Of a DNA stretch of 47,510 bases, positions 33,486 through 41,431 are shown in pieces. This DNA comes from JAYPUG01 sp038117265 (GTDB lineage: Bacteria > Pseudomonadota > Alphaproteobacteria > UBA6615): NCBI GenBank assembly GCA_038117265.1, contig JAYOFO010000012.1, positions 1-47,510 on the forward strand. Reading direction: 5' to 3'. Positions within the stretch are counted from its first letter, which is position 1. Each line of letters opens with the position of its first letter. Position numbers and translations under genes: made by a program. A model generated the notes under the pieces. The model was not told where the DNA came from and made no database searches. It was given only the letters and a program-made list of their open reading frames with translations.

Positions 33486-34055
33486 ATGACGGCGCCCACG
33501 GACACGCACCGGCGGCGCAAGCCGCGGCCGGCAACGCGCGAACGGCTGCGCAAGGCGGCCCTGTCGCACATCGATCGCTACGCCACCTCCGCTGCGAACC
33601 TGCGCGCGGTCCTGATGCGGCGCGTCACCCGGTCGGCGCGCCTGTACGGAACCGATCCCGCCGAGGGCGAATCCTGGGCCGACGAGATCGTTGCCGAACT
33701 GGTCGAACGCGGGCTGGTCGACGACCGCACCTATGCCGAGACGCGGGCCGCGAGCCTGCACCGATCGGGCGCATCGCGCCGCAAGATCTTGGCCAGCCTG
33801 TCGGTCAAGGGCGTCGGTGAAGACGATATCGCCAGGGCCCTGGAGGCGCTCGACCGCCAGCATCCGGATGCCGAATTCGTGGCGGCCTGCCGCCATGCGC
33901 AGCGGCGGCGGCTGGGCCCCTGGCGCACCCGTGCGCCCGATGAAAAGACGCGCGGGCGCGAACTCGCATCCATGGCGCGCGCGGGATTCGGCTATCGCCT
34001 GGCGTGCCGGATCGTCGACGCGAGCGACCCCGAAGAGCTGGATTCCGACGGCTAG
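33486..34055 (+). CDS. recX: RecX-family regulatory protein
   Basis: This 189-residue basic protein matches RecX: ERLRKAALSHIDRYATSAANLRAVLMRRV, IVAELVERGLVDDRTYAETRAASLHRSGASRRKILASLSVKGVGEDDIARAL, and a degenerate third repeat. RecX inhibits RecA filament growth. It is not next to recA here, which is common in Alphaproteobacteria. The symbol rests on the repeat pattern only. Its stop overlaps the chimeric pseudogene by 4 bases in convergent orientation. Confidence 0.85.
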   Translation: MTAPTDTHRRRKPRPATRERLRKAALSHIDRYATSAANLRAVLMRRVTRSARLYGTDPAEGESWADEIVAELVERGLVDDRTYAETRAASLHRSGASRRKILASLSVKGVGEDDIARALEALDRQHPDAEFVAACRHAQRRRLGPWRTRAPDEKTRGRELASMARAGFGYRLACRIVDASDPEELDSDG

Positions 34056-34471
34056 GACGCGTCGCTGCGCGGCGGTGTGAATGCTTCGGGGGCGGCGCCG
34101 GGCAGCGCCTCGACATAGAGCGAGCGGCTGGGAAAGGCGAAAGCGGTGCCCGCGCCCTCGACGATTTCCTTGATGCGGTAGGCGAGCGCCTCCTTCACCT
34201 CGAGCCATTCGCCCCACACCGTCGTCCTGGTGAAGCAATAGACCATGATGTCGATGGAACTGTCGTTGAAGGCATCGATACGCACGAAGGTCGCGACCTC
34301 CTCGGGGTCGGCGAAGGCATCGTTCTCGTGGATGTACGCCTCGATCCCGGCGCGGATTTCCGTGCCGTAAAGCGCGACATAGAAGGTCTGGCCATAGCTC
34401 GACAGCAGCGTGAGGACGAACCCGAAGGCGACGAACCGGAAGTTCGCCCGCAGGAATCCGAGATAGTTCAT
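34052..34471 (-). pseudogene. In-frame chimera of an MFS transporter N-terminus and an MscS channel C-terminus
   Basis: The first 40 or so residues (MNYLGFLRANFRFVAFGFV, then TLLSSYGQTFYVALYGTEIRA) are the start and first helix of a major-facilitator transporter. From about residue 40 the sequence is the cytosolic C-terminal domain of a small mechanosensitive channel: FVRIDAFNDSSIDIMVYCF, VWGEWLEVKEALAYRIKEIVE, GTAFAFPSRSLYVE. MFS transporters run to about 400 residues and MscS proteins have membrane helices and a beta domain before this region; both are missing. The join lies near 34345-34360. The reading frame is open over 139 residues, but the ribosome binding site is poor, so I treat it as a deletion fusion rather than a working gene. 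Confidence 0.72.
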
Positions 34472-34571
34472 GCGCGACACCGAGATGGGACAACCGCTAC
34501 GCCATAGCATGCCTGAATGTCCGCGTCGCCTGCACGGTCCGAAATGATATAACAGCGCCAAATCCAGCCAT

Positions 34572-34590
34572 CGGCCGCACGATGCGGCCG
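34572..34590 (+). promoter_or_regulatory. Hairpin in the leader of the 3-hydroxyisobutyrate-dehydrogenase-like gene
   Basis: CGGCCGCA and TGCGGCCG form a perfect 8-bp stem with loop CGA, ending 22 bases before the ATG at 34613. No T-run follows. It may shape the 5' leader or be a weak terminator for rightward transcripts. Confidence 0.3.
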
Positions 34591-34612
34591 CAAGACGGGG
34601 AGCATTTCAATC

Positions 34613-35500
34613 ATGGGCAAGCACATCGGATTCGCGGGATTGGGGATCATGGGGTCCGCGATGTCGGGCAATTTCCTGGAGGCCGGCTACGCCGTCACCG
34701 GGTTCGACATCGACCCGGCACGGCGCGACGAGCTGACGGGCAAGGGAGGCACGGTCGTCGACTCTCCCGCCGCGGTCGCAGCGGCTGTCGACATCCTGAT
34801 CACCTCGCTGCCCACGACCGCCGCGCTCGACGCGGTGTGCACCGGGGACGGCGGAATCGCGTCCTCGGGCAACACCGACGTGATCGTGATGGAGTGCTCG
34901 ACCTTCCCGATCGAGGACAAGCAGCGCAACCACGACGCGCTCGCCGCGGCCGGCATCACCATGCTCGACGCGCCGCTGTCGGGCACCGGCGCGCAGGCGC
35001 GCAACCGCGACCTCGCCGTCTATCTGAGCGGCGACAACGACGCTGCGAAGACCTGCATGGAGGTGACCGAGGGCTTCGCACGGGCCCATTACTATGTCGG
35101 CGAATTCGGCAACGGCTCGCGCATGAAGTATGTGGCCAACCATTTGGTGGCGATCCACAACATCGCGGCGGCCGAGGCCTTCGTGATGGGCATGAAGGGC
35201 GGCCTCGACGCCCAGACCATCTACGACGTGATCTGCGACAGCGCCGGCACCTCGCGCATGTTCGAGGTGCGCGGGCCGATGATGGTCGCCGACGATTATT
35301 CCGACGCGACGATGAAGATCTCGGTCTGGCAGAAGGACATGTCGATCATCGGCGCCTTCGCCAAGTCGCTCGACTGTCCGACGCCGCTATTCACCACCTG
35401 CTCGGACATCTACACCGCCGGCATGGCCCAGGGCCGCGCGGGCGAGGACACGGCCGCCGTGTGCGCCATCCTCGGCGAGATGGCGCGCCTGCAGCGCTGA
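34613..35500 (+). CDS. NAD(P)-dependent 3-hydroxyisobutyrate dehydrogenase family protein
   Basis: The 295-residue beta-hydroxyacid dehydrogenase has the Rossmann start HIGFAGLGIMGSAMSGNFLEAGY, the substrate loop DAPLSGTGAQARNRDLAVYLSG and the catalytic lysine K172 in GSRMKYVANHLVA. The all-helical C-terminal domain follows. Relatives oxidise 3-hydroxyisobutyrate, tartronate semialdehyde or 6-phosphogluconate-type acids; the exact substrate is open. GGGGAGC precedes the ATG. It converges with the OsmC gene 22 bases after its stop. Confidence 0.9.
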   Translation: MGKHIGFAGLGIMGSAMSGNFLEAGYAVTGFDIDPARRDELTGKGGTVVDSPAAVAAAVDILITSLPTTAALDAVCTGDGGIASSGNTDVIVMECSTFPIEDKQRNHDALAAAGITMLDAPLSGTGAQARNRDLAVYLSGDNDAAKTCMEVTEGFARAHYYVGEFGNGSRMKYVANHLVAIHNIAAAEAFVMGMKGGLDAQTIYDVICDSAGTSRMFEVRGPMMVADDYSDATMKISVWQKDMSIIGAFAKSLDCPTPLFTTCSDIYTAGMAQGRAGEDTAAVCAILGEMARLQR

Positions 35501-35522
35501 CGTTCGCAGAGGCGGCGAAAGG

Positions 35523-36017
35523 CTAGAGCGGGACGACGACCCATTCGATGTGAAGATCGACACCGGCGTCGCGGATCAGGTTCGAGACCGGACAGCGCTG
35601 CTCGACGTTGCGCTTCAGCTTCTCGATCCGATCCGCGGGCTCGTTAGTGCGGATCGTCTTAGTCAGGGTGACCTTCTCGAAGTAGGGGCGGAAACCCTCG
35701 ACCCCGTGCACGCCGCGCGGATCGATCTCGGCGTCGCAGACATACTCGATGTCGCCATACTCGAAGCCGAGCAGCTTGGCGACATTTTGGGTGATGACCG
35801 CGTCGCAGCCGCACAACCCGCCCATGACCGTCTCAACCGGGGTCGGGCCCTGGTTCGTCCCGCCACGGCTCTCGGGCTCGTCGGTCACCAAGCCCGGCGT
35901 GTCGCGCACGCTCACCTGGGTCCGGCTGGCGCCGTCGTTTCGCGCCACGACGTTGCGGAACGTCAGGTTGCGGGTGTTGGGGTAGGTCGTCGGTTCGAGC
36001 AGTTCTGCGTCGCTCAT
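35523..36017 (-). CDS. OsmC/Ohr-family protein
   Basis: This 164-residue protein has the OsmC fold with the two redox cysteines: one in VMGGLCGCDAVITQNVAKLLGFEYGDIE and one in NVEQRCPVSNLIRDAG. The adjacent VEGFRPYFEKVTLTKTIRTN strand region is typical. OsmC proteins reduce organic hydroperoxides. A strong GGAGGAG fixes the ATG at 36017. It is divergent from the enoyl-CoA hydratase with a 74-base gap. Confidence 0.88.
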   Translation of the reverse strand: MSDAELLEPTTYPNTRNLTFRNVVARNDGASRTQVSVRDTPGLVTDEPESRGGTNQGPTPVETVMGGLCGCDAVITQNVAKLLGFEYGDIEYVCDAEIDPRGVHGVEGFRPYFEKVTLTKTIRTNEPADRIEKLKRNVEQRCPVSNLIRDAGVDLHIEWVVVPL

Positions 36018-36091
36018 GGTGTCTCCTCCAGGCATTGGTTGGCGTAATATCGGCCCGACACGGCCAAAGGACAATCAGCAGGGGGGATGCA

Positions 36092-36889
36092 ATGGCCTAT
36101 TCCGAAATCGCGTTCGACGTTTCGGACGGAATCGCAACGATCACGCTCAACCGTCCCGACACGCGAAACGCGCTCGGCGATGCGCTGCGCTCGGAATTCG
36201 CCGATGCGACCGCCGAAATCGCGGCGCGCGCCGGCAAGGAGATCAAGGCGGCCGTGCTGACCGGCGCGGGCCGCGCCTTCTGTTCGGGCGGCGACATCAA
36301 TGTGCTGAAGGAGATGGCCGGCAAGGGCCCGGACGCGATGCGCGCGCGCATGCAGGCGGCGCACGAGATCGTCGCGGCCTGGATCGACCTGCCCATCCCC
36401 ACGGTCGCGGCGGTCAACGGCGCGGCCGCCGGCGCCGGCTTCACCCTGGCGATCGCCTGCGACTTCGCGATCGCGGCCCACGACGCGCGGTTCGTCATGT
36501 CGTTCGGCCGCATCGGGCTGGTGCCGGACTGGGGTGCGATGTACCTGCTGCCGCGCATCGTCGGCATGCAGCGCGCCAGGGACCTCGTGTTCACGGCACG
36601 CGCGCTCGACGCCGAGACCGCACGCAATTACGGCCTGGTGCTCGAAATCGTCGACGCCGGCGACCTCCAGGCCCGCGCCCGCGCATTCGCGGGAAAGTTC
36701 GTCGATGCCTCGCCCGATGCCATCGGGCTGGCCAAGCGGATCATGAACGTCGCCTTCGAGACGCCGCGCGCCGAAGCTTTCGCCGCCGAGGCGGATGCCC
36801 AGGCGGCCGCCAACGCCACCGACTATCATCGCGATGCGGTTGCGCGCTTTCTGGCCAAGGAGCCGCTGGCGTTCGACTGGGAGCGCTAG
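36092..36889 (+). CDS. Enoyl-CoA hydratase/isomerase (crotonase) family protein
   Basis: The 265-residue crotonase-fold protein starts MAYSEIAFDVSDGIATITLNRPDTRNAL and has both oxyanion-hole segments (AVLTGAGRAFCSGGDINVL and AAVNGAAAGAGFTLAIACDFAIA). FGRIGLVPDWGAMYLLPRIVG follows at the active-site helix. It hydrates or isomerises an acyl-CoA; the substrate is not clear. GGGGGG lies upstream of the ATG at 36092. The gene converges with and overlaps the methyltransferase by 4 bases. Confidence 0.9.
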   Translation: MAYSEIAFDVSDGIATITLNRPDTRNALGDALRSEFADATAEIAARAGKEIKAAVLTGAGRAFCSGGDINVLKEMAGKGPDAMRARMQAAHEIVAAWIDLPIPTVAAVNGAAAGAGFTLAIACDFAIAAHDARFVMSFGRIGLVPDWGAMYLLPRIVGMQRARDLVFTARALDAETARNYGLVLEIVDAGDLQARARAFAGKFVDASPDAIGLAKRIMNVAFETPRAEAFAAEADAQAAANATDYHRDAVARFLAKEPLAFDWER

Positions 36890-37497
36890 CCGGGCTTTTG
36901 GGCGACGACGTGGAAGATGTGCCAGTGCTTGGGCTCGTCCCGCACCGTCGTCGAATCCTCTTCTTCCTCGTCGAACATCTCGACGTCCAGCCCTTCGAGG
37001 AGGGCCGCGACCTGTTCGCGCGTGTGGAACGTCATGTTCGGCCGGTCCGCCCAGCTGTCGCGGTCGCCGTAAAACTGGCCGGAGAACCGGCCGCCGGGAC
37101 GCAGCGAGTCCACGATCCGCCGCCACAAGGTGTCGAACTGCGCGGGCGGACAGATGGGCAGCGCGAAGCTGGAGTTCACGTAATCGCAATCGGGCCAGTC
37201 CGCCTCCTGCATGCGGGCGGTCAGCCCCTCGAGCGCGGCATCGACCGGCAGATCGGGTCGCGCCCGGATGGCCGCGATCGACGCCGGCTCGGGATCGACG
37301 GCAAGCACCCGCCAGCCGCGGCGCAGCATCTCGACGACGTCGCGTCCGCCGCCGGCACCCAGATCCACGGCGAACCCCGACGGGCGCTCCTCGGCCGCAA
37401 ACCGGTCGAGCGCGAAGACGACCGTGGGCCGTGGCGGGCGGTCGAACGTCTTGGCGTAGTAGCCCGCCCAATCGCGCTTGTCGCCCGACCCCCCCAT
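36886..37497 (-). CDS. Class I SAM-dependent methyltransferase
   Basis: This 203-residue protein starts with DWAGYYAKTFDRPPRPTVVFAL and has the SAM-binding motif FAVDLGAGGGRDVVEMLRRGWRVLAVDPEP. The post-motifs SLRPGGRFSGQFYGDRDSW and a C-terminal KHWHIFHVVAQKPG follow. The fold is TehB/UbiE-like; the acceptor is unknown. It begins 13 bases after the iron-sulfur subunit gene and is the last gene of the SDR-molybdoenzyme-FeS unit, so methylation of a hydroxylated product or substrate is plausible but unproven. Confidence 0.85.
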   Translation of the reverse strand: MGGSGDKRDWAGYYAKTFDRPPRPTVVFALDRFAAEERPSGFAVDLGAGGGRDVVEMLRRGWRVLAVDPEPASIAAIRARPDLPVDAALEGLTARMQEADWPDCDYVNSSFALPICPPAQFDTLWRRIVDSLRPGGRFSGQFYGDRDSWADRPNMTFHTREQVAALLEGLDVEMFDEEEEDSTTVRDEPKHWHIFHVVAQKPG

Positions 37498-37510
37498 CGC
37501 CGATCGCGCT

Positions 37511-38365
37511 TCAGGCACCGGCGGGATCGAGGCGGATCTCGCCCAGATAGGCGCTTTCGCCCAGCGTGACCTCACGACCGGCATCAGGCAGGCCGTCGGC
37601 GCGCACATCGACCGTGTAGGTGCCGCTGCCGGGCGCGAGCCGGTCGAAGCGGAAGTCTCCGAATCCGTCGGTGACGGTCTCCGCGACCGTCCGGCCGTCG
37701 CGCCGCAGCTCGACCCGCGCGCCCTCGACGCAATCGACGACGCCGGCGCGGACCGCCGAGACCGTGCCGCCGATGAAGCATTCGGTGTAACGCCAGAGGT
37801 TCTTGTAATGGACGCGCGGCTTCGTTCCGAGGTCGGGGCGAAGCTCCTCGAGCCCCTCCTCCTCGGCGATCCTGCGCATTGCCGCATCATCGACGCGCAC
37901 CGAGCGCAGCGCGCCGGTCGGACACACGTCGACGCAGCGCGGCTCGGTCCAACCCGCATCCAGCAGATGCGCGTCAAAGATCCAGTGCTGCGGAATCCCG
38001 CGCGCCTCGTTCCACCAGACGGCACCATAGGGACACGCATCGACAATCTGGCGCTGCCCCTTCGACGTCTCGGGATCGATGATCACGATTCCGTCGGCGC
38101 GCTTGCGGACCGCGCCGTCGCGCGCCGCGGCGACACACGGGGCGTCATCGCAGTGCTGGCACATGGTCGGCAGGTAGGCGACGTCGGTCATCGGCGCCGC
38201 GCCGCGCTCGCGGCGCTGGATGTCGATCCAGCGATGCCCGTGCTTGGGCATCTCGGCGGCGTAGCCCGGGAATTCGTTGCCGACATGCTCGTCCTGCACG
38301 GCGAGCGCGCACAGGTTGCAGTTGGTGCAGTTGGCGACGTCGACGATGAGGTTCCACTTCGACAT
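37511..38365 (-). CDS. Iron-sulfur subunit, transhydroxylase beta-like, with one cluster lost
   Basis: The 284-residue electron-transfer subunit resembles the beta subunit of Pelobacter pyrogallol-phloroglucinol transhydroxylase. Shared segments are GHRWIDIQRRERG, CPYGAVWWNE and LGTKPRVHYKNLWRY. A C-terminal Ig-like/carboxypeptidase-regulatory domain follows (residues about 200-284, with VEGARVELRRDGRTVAETV). Cysteines present are C13, C16, C19; C69, C72, C77; C111; C144 and C148, enough for two [4Fe-4S] clusters. Where the reference has the fourth Cys of motif I and a CxxC in motif IV, this protein has V23, W128 and D131. It is cytoplasmic (no signal peptide). GGGAGG precedes the ATG, 3 bases after the molybdoenzyme stop. 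Confidence 0.85.
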   Translation of the reverse strand: MSKWNLIVDVANCTNCNLCALAVQDEHVGNEFPGYAAEMPKHGHRWIDIQRRERGAAPMTDVAYLPTMCQHCDDAPCVAAARDGAVRKRADGIVIIDPETSKGQRQIVDACPYGAVWWNEARGIPQHWIFDAHLLDAGWTEPRCVDVCPTGALRSVRVDDAAMRRIAEEEGLEELRPDLGTKPRVHYKNLWRYTECFIGGTVSAVRAGVVDCVEGARVELRRDGRTVAETVTDGFGDFRFDRLAPGSGTYTVDVRADGLPDAGREVTLGESAYLGEIRLDPAGA

Positions 38366-38368
38366 GGC

Positions 38369-41300
38369 TCAGCCTCCCGCCGCCGGCATCGCGTCGGCCG
38401 GCGCGACCCCGGGGGTCAGCGGCGCGCGGCGTTCATATTCGACGACACCGTCCCAGGGCGCGATCTGCACCATCGCGGTGCTGTTGGCCATCGAGTGGGA
38501 GTTGCGGATCTGCGAGCGCCGGGGCGACAGCAGGTTGAGGCAGCCGCCCCGGTCGACCGAGCGGCCGGGCGGGCCCAGCGGATCGTAGACGGCTGAGGAT
38601 TCGTATCCGTGCGCCACGCCGGGGCGCAGGCGCGCGGTCACCAGCGCGGCGCATAGCACCGCGCCCCGGTCGTTGAACACCTTGACCAGGTCGCCCGTCG
38701 CGATCCCGCGCGCCGCGGCGTCTTCGGGATTCAGCCGCACGATCCAGTAATAGTGCCCGTCGATCAGCATCCGGTGGTCGGGGATGTCGTTGAGGAAGCT
38801 GTCCTTGCCGTCGCCGTGGCTGTGGAAGCTGAAGCGGGCGTGGGGGGTGATGAGCTGCAGCGGATAGCGGTCCGCGAGCCCGGCCGTGTGCGGCCCCTCC
38901 CAGGCCGGGGTGTACTTGACGATCGGCGGCCGCTCGGAATCGTCGGGCGCATAGCGCTTCAGGCTCGAACTCTCGAACTCGAACAGGCCGGACTGGGTCT
39001 GCAGCCCCTCGAGGAACTGCTCGGTGTAGTCGCCGGGCAGCGGCATCGCCTCGGGCACGTTCTTCTTCTCGCCCTCGGCAAACCAGCGGTACGCCGTCGG
39101 TGCGCGCAACTCCGGCGCCTCGGGCGGCACGACGAAGTAGCCGCGCTCGATGAACTTCTTCCACGAGATGTGGCGCGGCAGGTCCGAGGCGTCGAACATC
39201 CGCTTCACCCAGTCGATGTCGCGCATGCCCTCGGTGTAGTAGGCGCCCAGCCCCAACCGACAGGCGAGCATCGTGAAAATCTCGTAGTCGGGCTTCGATT
39301 CGCCCAGCGGCTCGATGCACTTCGCCTGAAAGGCGATGACCCGGTGGTTCACCTGGGAGTGGAAGTGGGCGCCATAGCCGCCCGCATTCGCCCATTCGCC
39401 GATGTCATACCGCTCCATGCTGGTGCAGGCCGGCAGGATGACGTCGGCGAAGCGGGTGTCGCCCTCGTCCCAGATCGCCTGGCTGACCACGAACTCCAGG
39501 TTCGGCGAACGGTACATTTCGACGTAGCGGTTGGAATCGCTCAAGGTCCCGAGCAGCGCCGTGCCGTAGCGATAGAGCATGCGGACCGGCGCATGCCCCT
39601 GCTTGGGATAGACCACCTTGGTGAACTGCCCCTCCATCGAGCGGGCATCCCACAGGAAGCCCTCGGCATGGCCGTCGATGATCGCGTCGGGCAGGCGCAG
39701 GCGGGGGATGATCTGGCTCGACGGGTTCATCGTCGGCAGCTGCGGCATGCGCTGGTAGAGGGCGCCGGCCAGCGCGGTGTTGTTGAGGTCGCCCGAGATG
39801 CCGCCCTCGGCATAACCCGGGAAGTAGAAGCTGAAGTCGAGCGGCACGCCGAGCTGCAGGTTCGACACGTTGATTCCCGGCTTGCCCAGGCCCTGCATGC
39901 CCATCAGGCAGACCATGGTGCGGGTCCACTGGGTGCCGGTCGCATTGCGCGCCGCCCCGCCGAAGGCATTGCCCATGCTGCCGACGGCCAGGTAGGTGCG
40001 CTTGGCGGCCCATTTGCGCGCCAGCGCGCGCACGTCCTTGGCCGGCACGCCGGTCTCGGCCTGCTGCCACTCCGGCGTCTTGGGAATGCCGTCGGACACG
40101 CCCATGACATAGTCGCGCCACGCCTCGAACCCCTTGGTGCGCGCCGCGACATACGCCTTGTCGTAGGTGCCCTCCGAAATCCAGACATTGGCGATCGCCA
40201 GCGCGAGCGCCGGCGAGGTCGTCGGGCGGGGTGCGATCCACTTGCCGCCGAGATACTGGGCGGTGTCGTTGTAGTAGGGATCGACGTGGACGATCTCGAT
40301 GCCCAGCTCGCGCAGCCAGCCCCGGCGGATGGTGCCGTCCTGCCCGCCATAGACGCCATTGGTCGCCTCGGGGTTGCTCGACCAGAAGACGATCATCTCG
40401 GCATGCTTGAGGCAGTCCTCGACCGTGCCGAAGGGCTCGCCGCCGCCGACCCGGAGGCTGCCGCCCCAATGGTGCATCGCGCCCCAGTACCAGCCTTCCC
40501 AGCTGTCGGGGTTGTGGTGCACCTCGGTCGTGCCGATGGCGTTCATGAAGCGCAGCTTGGCGCTCAGGTAGTACCCGATGTTGCCCCAATTGTGGTGCGA
40601 GCCGTTGCTCGACGCGATCGCGCCGGTCCCGTACTCGCGCTTCATGCGCCGGATCTCGCCGGCCACGATATCCAGCGCCTCGTCCCAGCTGATCGGCTCG
40701 TAGCCCGAGATGCCCCGGTTCTGGATGTTGCGCGCGCCGTTGGGATCGAAGTCGACCCGCTTCATCGGCTGCAGCAACCGGTTCGGCGCATAGACCATCG
40801 CCTTCCAGTTCATCGCGTGGGGCGACAGCAGGCCCTTGCGCGGCGGCGTGAACGCATTGCCGCGTGCCTCGATGGTCCAGGACGGCGCGTCGTCCTTGCC
40901 GAAGGCGATCGGCGTGGTGCGCACGATCTTGCCGTCCGCGACATAGACGAACAGCGGCCCGCCATTGGTCATGGTGCAGAACCGCGTCGTGCCGTCCTTC
41001 ATCTTGCGGCCGAACCGCCAGCCGGCCGAGAGCGACGCCATCACCGTCTGGGCGAACCAGAGCGCGTCGTCTTCGGGCCCCTCGAGGCGGACCAGGAAGT
41101 TCTTCAGCGCATCGATCTGTTCGAGCTGGTCGATCGGCGGCATCAGCAATCGCGCGCCGATCGCCGCCGTCTTGAAGACCAGCGCGACGCGGGCTTCGGG
41201 ATGCAGGCCGGCGCCCGAGCGCACCCGCCCGCCCGCAAATGCGTACCAACGCCCGGCGCGGCCGTCCTCGCTGCGGATCTGGACCACCAGATCCCGCTCG

Positions 41301-41386
41301 GCCAGGCGGGCGCGGAAAGCGGGATAGCAACCGCGTGCCAACCGGAACAGCCAGGACAGGGCCCAAAGGATGAGCTTGAACTTCAT
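38369..41386 (-). CDS. Molybdopterin oxidoreductase, pyrogallol-transhydroxylase-like, with N-terminal extension
   Basis: This 1005-residue DMSO-reductase-family protein matches the transhydroxylase alpha subunit from about residue 131 (GGPLFVYVADGKIVRTTPI) onward. By recalled alignment, the Mo ligand S295 and D294 lie in HNPDSWEGW, with H264 and Y272 (SHHNWGNIGYY), Y525 (YFPGYAEGGISGD) and Y671 conserved. The reference Arg153, Trp354 and Cys557 are Tyr273, Phe475 and Ala668 here. There is no N-terminal FeS site, as in that family. Residues 1-130 are extra: a hydrophobic/basic helix (LILWALSWLFRLARG) and a small alpha/beta part with RPWYAF-type and ALVFKTAAIGARLL features, perhaps SCP2-like. 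There is no Tat signal. The FeS gene follows after 3 bases. Confidence 0.88.
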   Translation of the reverse strand: MKFKLILWALSWLFRLARGCYPAFRARLAERDLVVQIRSEDGRAGRWYAFAGGRVRSGAGLHPEARVALVFKTAAIGARLLMPPIDQLEQIDALKNFLVRLEGPEDDALWFAQTVMASLSAGWRFGRKMKDGTTRFCTMTNGGPLFVYVADGKIVRTTPIAFGKDDAPSWTIEARGNAFTPPRKGLLSPHAMNWKAMVYAPNRLLQPMKRVDFDPNGARNIQNRGISGYEPISWDEALDIVAGEIRRMKREYGTGAIASSNGSHHNWGNIGYYLSAKLRFMNAIGTTEVHHNPDSWEGWYWGAMHHWGGSLRVGGGEPFGTVEDCLKHAEMIVFWSSNPEATNGVYGGQDGTIRRGWLRELGIEIVHVDPYYNDTAQYLGGKWIAPRPTTSPALALAIANVWISEGTYDKAYVAARTKGFEAWRDYVMGVSDGIPKTPEWQQAETGVPAKDVRALARKWAAKRTYLAVGSMGNAFGGAARNATGTQWTRTMVCLMGMQGLGKPGINVSNLQLGVPLDFSFYFPGYAEGGISGDLNNTALAGALYQRMPQLPTMNPSSQIIPRLRLPDAIIDGHAEGFLWDARSMEGQFTKVVYPKQGHAPVRMLYRYGTALLGTLSDSNRYVEMYRSPNLEFVVSQAIWDEGDTRFADVILPACTSMERYDIGEWANAGGYGAHFHSQVNHRVIAFQAKCIEPLGESKPDYEIFTMLACRLGLGAYYTEGMRDIDWVKRMFDASDLPRHISWKKFIERGYFVVPPEAPELRAPTAYRWFAEGEKKNVPEAMPLPGDYTEQFLEGLQTQSGLFEFESSSLKRYAPDDSERPPIVKYTPAWEGPHTAGLADRYPLQLITPHARFSFHSHGDGKDSFLNDIPDHRMLIDGHYYWIVRLNPEDAAARGIATGDLVKVFNDRGAVLCAALVTARLRPGVAHGYESSAVYDPLGPPGRSVDRGGCLNLLSPRRSQIRNSHSMANSTAMVQIAPWDGVVEYERRAPLTPGVAPADAMPAAGG

Positions 41387-41431
41387 GAACGCCTCTGACG
41401 CGATGTCCCTGCGAATGTCATGGGGCGGATA

